Of a stretch of 5,627 bases of DNA, positions 1-5,113 are shown piece after piece. This stretch comes from Candidatus Latescibacterota bacterium. GTDB taxonomy: Bacteria > JAAXHH01. Each line of letters begins with the position of its first letter. Position 1 is the first letter of the stretch. A program made the translations under genes and the position numbers. The notes under the pieces were generated by a model that worked only from the letters and a program-made list of their open reading frames with translations, was not told the DNA's origin and made no database searches. The stretch lies in the NCBI GenBank assembly GCA_022821935.1, contig JAJECR010000331.1, forward strand, positions 1 to 5,627. The letters are read 5' to 3'.

Positions 1-343
1 GGCGTTTTACGCGCTGGCCACCGTAGTCTTCGGGGTATCGAGCAGCTTCTGGCTCACCTTCGCGGCGCTCTTCCTGACCGGCGCCTTCGACACGGTTAGC
101 ATGGTGCTGCGACATACCATCATGCAGTTGTCGACCCCGGACGAACTGCGGGGCCGTATGACTTCGGTGAACATGATGTTCGTCATGGGAGGGCCCCGGC
201 TCGGCGAAGCCGAAGCCGGACTGGTGGCGGGACTTGCCGGCGCGCCGTTCTCGGTCATCACGGGCGGGATCGGCTGCCTCGCGGCCGTCGGCCTCATCGC
301 CTGGCGGTCTCCCGCGCTGAGGCGGTATGACGGCCATCGATAA
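1..343 (+). CDS. MFS transporter, C-terminal fragment (EntS/MFS_3-like)
   Basis: This is the 3' end of a gene whose start lies before the window; the reading frame begins at base 2 and gives 113 residues before a TAA stop. The fragment is hydrophobic, with about three membrane segments (fragment residues 15-35, 55-80 and 82-102). It carries TPDELRGRM (45-53), a loop motif followed by a helix, and then LGEAEAG (67-73). That combination is typical of the last helices of MFS exporters related to the enterobactin exporter EntS (MFS_3 group), where the loop reads like 'LRGRVSAVN' and the next helix 'ELGEFESG'. It ends in a short basic tail (residues 107-113). The likely role is proton-driven efflux or uptake of a small molecule across the inner membrane; the substrate cannot be told from this end. 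The next gene starts 21 nt downstream on the same strand, so the two are probably co-transcribed. Confidence 0.85.
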   Translation, partial: AFYALATVVFGVSSSFWLTFAALFLTGAFDTVSMVLRHTIMQLSTPDELRGRMTSVNMMFVMGGPRLGEAEAGLVAGLAGAPFSVITGGIGCLAAVGLIAWRSPALRRYDGHR

Positions 344-350
344 ACAGTTT

Positions 351-357
351 AAGGAGG
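351..357 (+). promoter_or_regulatory. Ribosome binding site of the amidohydrolase gene
   Basis: AAGGAGG is a near-perfect Shine-Dalgarno sequence 7 nt before the ATG at 365. It decides the start: another ATG at 358, in a different frame, directly abuts the site and has no room for initiation. Confidence 0.8.
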
Positions 358-364
358 ATGCCTG

Positions 365-1216
365 ATGATCTACGACGTTCACTCGCACGCCTGGAGGTAT
401 CCCGACCACTTCGACGACACCTTCCGGGAACAGGCCATACGCATGCGGGGTTACGAACTGGACTTGACGCCGGAATACGAAGGCTATCTGTCCTCGGCAC
501 AAACCGCCGACCAGCCCGTGAAGACCGTGGTCTTCGGCGGGAAGGCCCGCCTGTCGGGGCTGTGGACGCCCGATAGCTACGTGGCGGCGTACTGCGCGGC
601 GTATCCCGATCAGACGATTCCCTTCATGTCGCTGGATCCCACCCAGGACGGCTGGCGAGACGAGATGGTCGAAGGCGGGGAACACCTGGGCATGCGGGGC
701 ATCAAGCTGCTGCCCATGTACGCCGGGTTCTATCCCCAGGACCCCGAACTCGACGACCTGTGGCGCTACGCGACTGAAAGCGAACTTCCCGTGTTGCTGC
801 ATACGGGCACCACGTTCGTGGACCAGGCGCCGCTGGACTGCACCCTGCCCCGGCACCTGGACGCGGTCGCCATCAAGTTCCCCGACTGCAGGATCATCAT
901 GGCCCATCTCGGCCACCCCTACGAAGGGGAAACCGTGGCGGTCATCCGCAAGCATCCCAACGTGTATTCCGATATTTCGGGGTTGCACTACCGTCCCTTC
1001 CAGCTCTATCACAGTCTCATGCTCGTGCAGGAATACGGGGTATGGAACAAACTCCTCTTCGGCACCGATTACCCGGTCACGACGGTGGATGACACGCTCC
1101 ACGACTTGCGCGGCCTGAACGCCATGCTCGAGGGCACGGCCCTGCCCCGGTTGAACGAAGAGGAAATGGAAGCGATGATACACAGGGACGCGGGCGGGAT
1201 ACTGGGGATCGACTGA
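365..1216 (+). CDS. Metal-dependent amidohydrolase (Amidohydro_2 / ACMSD-like TIM barrel)
   Basis: A complete 283-residue protein, a normal length for the amidohydrolase-related family (PF04909). Visible active-site elements are the N-terminal strand-1 H-x-H motif (DVHSH, His6 and His8), GIKLLP with Lys114 on a middle strand, LLHTG with His146, MAHLGHP with His181 and His184, and the late-barrel FGTDYP with Asp235. These fit the usual order of a mononuclear divalent-metal site: HxH, two later histidines and a catalytic Asp. The family includes decarboxylases (ACMSD, gamma-resorcylate), lactonases and other hydrolases of cyclic acids; which reaction this one performs is not evident. No signal peptide is visible, so it should be cytosolic. 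It follows the MFS gene by 21 nt, which suggests that the transporter moves its substrate or product. The start is fixed by AAGGAGG at 351-357. Superfamily assignment is firm; the substrate is unknown. Confidence 0.88.
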   Translation: MIYDVHSHAWRYPDHFDDTFREQAIRMRGYELDLTPEYEGYLSSAQTADQPVKTVVFGGKARLSGLWTPDSYVAAYCAAYPDQTIPFMSLDPTQDGWRDEMVEGGEHLGMRGIKLLPMYAGFYPQDPELDDLWRYATESELPVLLHTGTTFVDQAPLDCTLPRHLDAVAIKFPDCRIIMAHLGHPYEGETVAVIRKHPNVYSDISGLHYRPFQLYHSLMLVQEYGVWNKLLFGTDYPVTTVDDTLHDLRGLNAMLEGTALPRLNEEEMEAMIHRDAGGILGID

Positions 1217-1220
1217 TCCC
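1205..1220. terminator. Possible small bidirectional hairpin between convergent genes
   Basis: GGGATC (1205-1210) and GATCCC (1215-1220) form a perfect 6-bp stem with a GACT loop, overlapping the amidohydrolase TGA stop. It also lies 16 nt beyond the stop of the convergent solute-binding protein gene, so it could slow polymerase from either side. No run of T follows on either strand, so it is not a standard intrinsic terminator, and a 6-bp stem can occur by chance. Confidence 0.22.
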
Positions 1221-1235
1221 GCCGGACCAGGCTAC

Positions 1236-3083
1236 CTAACTTTCACCCGTCAACCACTGCCAGAACCGGAAGGGCTCCGGTTTGTTTTTCGTGGGATCCT
1301 TCAGGATGTCCTTTGTGATATAAAGTTCGGTCTGCAGGTTGGACATGAGTTCGCCCCGCCAGGCCCGGTAGCCCCACTTGTTCGGTTCCAGGGCGTCTCC
1401 CCGAATGAAGGGCTTCCACATCTGGTTGATCCGGATGTACCACAGGAATATGCCCCCGGCCTCTTCAACCAGGATCCGCTCGGCGTCCTTGTACATGGCC
1501 ATGCGCCGGACGGGATCGCCGACCAGTTCGTTGGCCTGCCGCACGAGGTTCTCGAAACGATCGTTGTGCCAGGCGTGGCGACCGTTGGACAGCCAGATCG
1601 TCAGCAGGTTGCCCGCGTCGATGAAGTCGTACTGGTAGGGGACCATGCCGAGGGTCAGTTCCCGGGCGCTCATGGCATCCAGATAGACCTTGCGCTCCAC
1701 GTTGCGAACGCCCACATCCAGCCCCAGGTGCTGATTCAGCATGGCCTGCACCGCCTCTGCGGCCGTCCGGATATTGGCGGCTTCTCCGCGGAGCCATATG
1801 TTCACCTCGGGAAAACCGCGGCCGCCGGGGTAGCCCGCCTCCGCCAGGTAGCGACGTGCGAGTTCGGGTTCAAACCGCTGCAGCGGGGCAAGGTCCTCCG
1901 AGCTGGAACCCGGAAACCCGGGCGGCAGCATGGAAGAGGCCGGTATGCCCACGTCCCGCATGGCTGATTTCATGATGGCGTCGACATCGATGGCGTGGGC
2001 GAAGGCCTTGCGCACGCGCACATCGTCGAAGGGCGGATTATAGGTGTCCAGCATCAGGTAGTACGTGGCGAAATCGGTGTAGGCATTGAGTTGTTCGCGC
2101 AAGGACGGGTCCGCCTTGATCCGGTTGATCTCGGCCTGGTTGGTCAAGGGGACGTAATCTACCTCGCCGGCTTCGTACGCCGAGAGAAACTGGGGCGGGA
2201 CCGCGAGGTTGTACAGCCTGGCCACGACGCGCTCCAGCATGGGCTTGATGGGACCCCGGTAGTTATGGTTGATTCCGAGGACGATCCGGTCGCCCTTGAT
2301 CCATTCGACCAGGCGGTAGGGTCCGCTGCCGAAATGCGTTTCGGGCCGTGTCGCCCATTCGGGACCGTACTTGTCGAACAGGTGGGTCGGGGACACCCAG
2401 CTTTTGGCGAGCAGAAGCGGAAGATAGGGGGTGGGACGGTCCGTCGTAAACGAGACAGTGTAATCATCGTGGGCCTTGACCCCGAGGGAATCAAGAGGAA
2501 GTCGTCCGCCTACCACGTCGGTCCAGTTCCTGATGGCCCGGAAGTACCACTCGAAGTCGAAACCGGTCTCGGGATTCGCCCAGCGGCGGAAGGTGGCCTC
2601 GTAGTCGCGAGCCGTCAGGGGATGGCCGTCGGCGAAGATCATCCCCTTCCTGATCTCGTAGGTCCAGGTCAGCCCGTCCTCGGACAACGCCCAGGAAGTC
2701 GCGCCCGCCGGAAGCAGGTTGAAATCCCGGTCCACGCGGACGAGCGGTTCGGCCACCAGGCCCACTCCCCATGCCTGCTTATAGGTGGACGTACCCCGGT
2801 CAAGGTACCGGTTATCAGGAGAGAACTGGGTAAGGACCTGCAGCTCCGGAGGCGCGGCATCGGAAGGCAGCGTGACGCCGAAGGAATTGACATATCGCTC
2901 CGTCCCGCCGGCTTCAATTTCGCCTCCTTCCTTCACCGCGCCATCAGTAGCGACGCCGTTCTGCAACGCGAGAACGGAAAGGGTGGACAGCACGACGACT
3001 GTCCCGATCAAGAGGAGCAAAGCTGGTGGACGCATACGCCAAACCCTTCGCGGGACGACCACAAAACGACTGAGTCGGAACAA
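1236..3083 (-). CDS. ABC transporter substrate-binding protein, family 5 (peptide/nickel/opine type)
   Basis: A complete 615-residue protein of the SBP_bac_5 (PF00496) type, which captures peptides or other small solutes outside the inner membrane for an ABC importer. Residues 12-18 are basic (RRVWRMR), followed by a hydrophobic stretch at 19-40 that acts as signal peptide or membrane anchor; no lipobox cysteine follows. Family landmarks appear in order: LVAEPLVRVD (109-118), a block at 125-160 with SEDGLTWTYEIRKG, FADG and LTARD, FGSGPYRLVEW (251-261), VRKAFAHAIDVDAI (357-370) and the C-terminal lobe to about 575. The first codon used here is TTG (3081-3083), with GAGGG 9 nt before it. An ATG at 3033-3035 (codon 17), with GAAGGG 8 nt before it, is an equally plausible start and gives 599 residues. 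No permease or ATPase gene is adjacent. A strong promoter lies upstream at 3135-3163. The ligand is unknown. Confidence 0.9.
   Translation of the reverse strand: MFRLSRFVVVPRRVWRMRPPALLLLIGTVVVLSTLSVLALQNGVATDGAVKEGGEIEAGGTERYVNSFGVTLPSDAAPPELQVLTQFSPDNRYLDRGTSTYKQAWGVGLVAEPLVRVDRDFNLLPAGATSWALSEDGLTWTYEIRKGMIFADGHPLTARDYEATFRRWANPETGFDFEWYFRAIRNWTDVVGGRLPLDSLGVKAHDDYTVSFTTDRPTPYLPLLLAKSWVSPTHLFDKYGPEWATRPETHFGSGPYRLVEWIKGDRIVLGINHNYRGPIKPMLERVVARLYNLAVPPQFLSAYEAGEVDYVPLTNQAEINRIKADPSLREQLNAYTDFATYYLMLDTYNPPFDDVRVRKAFAHAIDVDAIMKSAMRDVGIPASSMLPPGFPGSSSEDLAPLQRFEPELARRYLAEAGYPGGRGFPEVNIWLRGEAANIRTAAEAVQAMLNQHLGLDVGVRNVERKVYLDAMSARELTLGMVPYQYDFIDAGNLLTIWLSNGRHAWHNDRFENLVRQANELVGDPVRRMAMYKDAERILVEEAGGIFLWYIRINQMWKPFIRGDALEPNKWGYRAWRGELMSNLQTELYITKDILKDPTKNKPEPFRFWQWLTGES
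3044..3049 (-). promoter_or_regulatory. Candidate ribosome binding site for an internal ATG start of the solute-binding protein
   Basis: On the minus strand GAAGGG lies 8 nt before the ATG at 3033-3035, which begins MRPPALLLLIG. Starting here would give a compact signal sequence with one arginine. The upstream TTG at 3081-3083 has its own weak site (GAGGG, 3093-3097). Sequence alone does not settle which is used. Confidence 0.35.
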
Positions 3084-3134
3084 CTTCCGTGTCCCTCGAG
3101 CGACAGATTGGACATTAAAATAAGTTGATGGTGA

Positions 3135-3163
3135 ATCTTATCGAAATCCATCAGGACTGTCAA
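3135..3163 (-). promoter_or_regulatory. Sigma-70-type promoter for the solute-binding protein gene
   Basis: Reading the minus strand, a perfect -35 box TTGACA (3163-3158) is separated by exactly 17 bp from a -10 box TAAGAT (3140-3135; four of six consensus bases). The predicted transcription start is near 3128. This gives a leader of about 45 nt to the TTG start, or about 93 nt to the alternative ATG. The -10 box also contains the in-frame TAA that closes the reading frame upstream, so no longer protein is possible. Confidence 0.6.
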
Positions 3164-3196
3164 TCGTTTCATCCCGAAATCCCCGCGATAAAAGAG

Positions 3197-3225
3197 GTGA
3201 CACATACCGGGCGATACTTTACTCT
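3197..3225 (+). promoter_or_regulatory. Weak candidate promoter for the aldo/keto reductase operon
   Basis: GTGACA (3197-3202) matches the -35 consensus at five of six bases. At a 17-bp spacing lies TACTCT (3220-3225), which matches the -10 at only three of six; TATACA (3225-3230) is a better -10 but is too far from the -35. The 240-bp gap and divergent layout require a plus-strand promoter somewhere here, but this exact placement is tentative. If correct, the leader is about 90 nt. Confidence 0.22.
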
Positions 3226-3251
3226 ATACAGGTCCCGGATACAGGTCCCGG
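3226..3251 (+). repeat. Perfect tandem duplication of a 13-bp unit
   Basis: ATACAGGTCCCGG occurs twice with no spacer (3226-3238 and 3239-3251). The match stops exactly at the unit borders on both sides. It sits in the divergent intergenic region, about 75 nt before the aldo/keto reductase start and next to the candidate plus-strand promoter. It could be a slippage duplication or a pair of regulator half-sites. The rest of this intergenic stretch holds only a GC-rich 6-bp stem (CCGCCG at 3270-3275 with CGGCGG at 3292-3297, 16-nt loop) and the ribosome binding site. Confidence 0.9.
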
Positions 3252-3310
3252 CCGCGATTGTACCGCTCACCGCCGCTGTGAAATCGAAGCCCGGCGGATG
3301 GAACCCACAG

Positions 3311-3316
3311 AAAGGA
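3311..3316 (+). promoter_or_regulatory. Ribosome binding site of the aldo/keto reductase gene
   Basis: AAAGGA lies 7 nt before the ATG at 3324. It supports that start over any internal one and agrees with the N-terminal family pattern (a short strand, then ELGFGSAPLG). Confidence 0.65.
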
Positions 3317-3323
3317 AAGCAGC

Positions 3324-4343
3324 ATGCCAATAGCCACGAGACAACTTGGAACCACGGATGCCCACGTGACCGAACTGGGGTTCGGCAGCGCACCTCTGGG
3401 TGACCTGTTCCAGCCCGTCACGGACGCCAGGTCCCGCGCCACGCTGCGGGCGGCCTGGAGAGCCGGTATCCGCTATTACGATACCTCGCCGTGGTACGGC
3501 TACGGCAAGAGCGAACTGAGGCTGGGCGAGTTTCTGCGGCAGAAGAGCCACGGTTCCTACGTAGTGTCCACCAAGGTCGGCCGCGTATTCAAGGCGACCC
3601 GGGATCTTAAAAACTTCGACTACGGCTTCTGGTGCGGGGGCCTGCCTTTCGACCACGTCTACGATTACAGCTACGACGGCCTCATGCGGTCCTACGAAGA
3701 CAGTCTCACCCGCTTCGGTATCCACCGGGTCGACCTGCTGCTGATCCACGACCTGGACCCCTTCTACCACAACGAGGCCCAGATCCAGGCCTATCTCCAT
3801 CAGCTGTTCACCAGCGGATGGCGCGCGCTGGCGGAACTCAAGGCTTCGGGCGACATCAAGGGCGTGGGCGCCGGCCTGAACAAGACCGGCATGATGCTGC
3901 GCTTCCTGGAGCTGATGCCGCTGGACTTCTTCATCGTGGCCATGCCCTACACGCTGCTGGACCAGGACGCCCTGGACCGCGAACTTCCCCGATGCGAGGA
4001 AGACGGGATCGGCATCGTGATCGGCGCCGTTTTCGCCTCGGGAATCCTGGTCACCGGCCCGACGGAAAACTCGACCTACGGGTACATGCCCGCGACGCCG
4101 GAGATCATGGAGAAAACCCGGCGCATACAGGCCGCGTGCGAACGGCACGGCGTGCCCCTGGCCGCCGCCGCGCTGCAGTTTCCGCTGTTTCACCCGGCGG
4201 TCGCATCCGTCATCCCCGGCGCGATCAGGCCCGAGTACGTCGAATCTAACTTGTCCAATTACCAGCATTCCATTCCAGTGGACCTCTGGGCGGAGTTGAA
4301 ATCGGACGGGCTGATACGTGAAGACGCCCCGACGCCAGGGTAA
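3324..4343 (+). CDS. Aldo/keto reductase, D-threo-aldose 1-dehydrogenase / pyridoxal 4-dehydrogenase-like
   Basis: A complete 339-residue NAD(P)-dependent oxidoreductase with the AKR (alpha/beta)8 barrel. The full catalytic tetrad is visible: Asp53 and Tyr58 in YYDTSPWYGYG, Lys84 in VSTKVGR, and His142 in LLLIHDLD. The early LGFGSAPLG (18-26), the DYSYDGLMRSYEDSL block (114-128) and IHDLDP resemble the AKR subgroup that oxidises aldoses at C1 (D-threo-aldose 1-dehydrogenase, L-fucose/L-galactose dehydrogenase) and includes pyridoxal 4-dehydrogenase. The C-terminal SVIPGAIRPEYVESNL (295-310) fits the cofactor-binding end of the barrel. There is no signal peptide, so the protein should be cytosolic. 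The start is supported by AAAGGA at 3311-3316. It is the first gene of a three-gene run; the permease gene starts only 6 nt after its stop. Reduction rather than oxidation, or pyridoxal as substrate, cannot be excluded. Confidence 0.88.
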   Translation: MPIATRQLGTTDAHVTELGFGSAPLGDLFQPVTDARSRATLRAAWRAGIRYYDTSPWYGYGKSELRLGEFLRQKSHGSYVVSTKVGRVFKATRDLKNFDYGFWCGGLPFDHVYDYSYDGLMRSYEDSLTRFGIHRVDLLLIHDLDPFYHNEAQIQAYLHQLFTSGWRALAELKASGDIKGVGAGLNKTGMMLRFLELMPLDFFIVAMPYTLLDQDALDRELPRCEEDGIGIVIGAVFASGILVTGPTENSTYGYMPATPEIMEKTRRIQAACERHGVPLAAAALQFPLFHPAVASVIPGAIRPEYVESNLSNYQHSIPVDLWAELKSDGLIREDAPTPG

Positions 4344-4349
4344 CCATTC

Positions 4350-5090
4350 ATGGAACTCGAACTCTGGCAGTTGTTCCTGCTCGCCGGCGTGGGCGTCTTA
4401 TCGGGATTCCTGAACGTCATGGCGGGCGGGGGGTCGCTGCTGGCCCTCCCCGTCCTCATCTTCATGGGCCTGCCCGGCAACGTGGCCAACGGCACCAACC
4501 GCGTGGCCATCGTCGCCCAGAATGCGTCCGCCTTCACCAGTTTCTTCAGGCAGGGATACTCGGAGTTACGCACGATGCTTACCCTGGCGCTCTGCGCAGT
4601 GCCGGGGGCGGCGATGGGGGCTTACCTCGGGACCCAGGTCAGCGGCGAACTGTTCAATCGCATACTCGGCGGCCTGATGATCGTGCTGCTGATCCTGATG
4701 AGCAGGAAGCAGCATGACGCCGAGGTAACCGAAAAACCGAAGAGACTGGTCCTGGGACATATCCTGATGGTCGCGGTCGGATTCTACGGCGGGTTCATTC
4801 AGGCCGGCGTCGGGTTCTTCCTCATGGCGGTGCTCTACCGTGTAGTCGGCCTTGACCTCGTCCGCGTGAACGCCTACAAGGTCTTCATCATCGGCATATA
4901 CACCCTGGTGGCGCTGGCCATATTCGCGGACAAGGGCCAGGTGATCTGGCTCGCCGGGGCCAGCCTGGCCGTGGGCACCACGATCGGTGGATGGATCGGC
5001 GCCCATTTCACCGTCAAGCGGGGCGAAAGGCTGATCCGAATCGTCCTGAATGCCGTACTGATCGTCATGGCCGCAAGGCTCCTGCTCTAA
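4350..5090 (+). CDS. TauE/SafE family membrane permease (sulfite/anion exporter type)
   Basis: A complete 246-residue inner-membrane protein with about eight hydrophobic segments. The two internally related halves typical of TauE/SafE (PF01925) are visible. In the first half, GFLNVMAGGGSLL (19-31) is followed by NVANGTNRVAI (44-54). In the second, GFYGGFIQAGVGFFLM (144-159) is followed by VRVNAYKVFIIG (171-182). A charged loop at 119-132 separates the halves. Family members are linked to export of sulfite, sulfoacetate or other sulfur-containing or organic anions, but many have no known substrate. The ATG lies 6 nt after the aldo/keto reductase stop, with AGGG at 4337-4340 inside the upstream gene as the likely ribosome binding site, so translation is probably coupled. 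The sulfatase gene follows 23 nt downstream, which favours a sulfur-anion role; this is inferred from context. Confidence 0.88.
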   Translation: MELELWQLFLLAGVGVLSGFLNVMAGGGSLLALPVLIFMGLPGNVANGTNRVAIVAQNASAFTSFFRQGYSELRTMLTLALCAVPGAAMGAYLGTQVSGELFNRILGGLMIVLLILMSRKQHDAEVTEKPKRLVLGHILMVAVGFYGGFIQAGVGFFLMAVLYRVVGLDLVRVNAYKVFIIGIYTLVALAIFADKGQVIWLAGASLAVGTTIGGWIGAHFTVKRGERLIRIVLNAVLIVMAARLLL

Positions 5091-5103
5091 TTTCCACGTC
5101 ACC

Positions 5104-5109
5104 GGAGGT
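5104..5109 (+). promoter_or_regulatory. Ribosome binding site that fixes a TTG start for the sulfatase
   Basis: GGAGGT lies 4 nt before the TTG at 5114-5116. No ATG or GTG occurs in frame between the upstream gene and the conserved sulfatase N-terminal strand (PNVVLCICDQ), so this strong site points to TTG as the true start. Confidence 0.7.
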
Positions 5110-5113
5110 CACC

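Noticed and set aside
358..576. ATG at 358 beginning a 72-codon frame
   Set aside because: It abuts the Shine-Dalgarno sequence with no spacing and its frame is out of phase with the clear amidohydrolase starting at 365.
365..1216. Reading the amidohydrolase as an L-fuconolactonase that would complete a fucose pathway with the aldo/keto reductase
   Set aside because: It is in the same broad family, but its motifs after Lys114 look more ACMSD/decarboxylase-like, and it belongs to a separate unit divided from the AKR by an opposite-strand gene. The idea is attractive but not supported by the sequence.
1995..3128. A 377-codon open frame on the plus strand opposite the solute-binding protein gene
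   Set aside because: Its product has no recognisable domain and it lies wholly over a clear family 5 binding protein with all its motifs; long antisense frames are expected in GC-rich genes.
3008..3205. A 65-codon minus-strand open frame across the divergent intergenic region
   Set aside because: It spans the strong promoter and the start of the solute-binding protein gene and has no ribosome binding site or recognisable product.
3267..4268. A 333-codon minus-strand open frame opposite the aldo/keto reductase gene
   Set aside because: The product is low-complexity and rich in Gly, Val and Gln with no family pattern, while the opposite strand encodes a complete AKR with its catalytic tetrad.
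4566..5102. A 178-codon minus-strand open frame opposite the TauE/SafE gene
   Set aside because: It is Asp-, His- and Gln-rich, as expected from the reverse complement of a hydrophobic membrane protein, and shows no domain.
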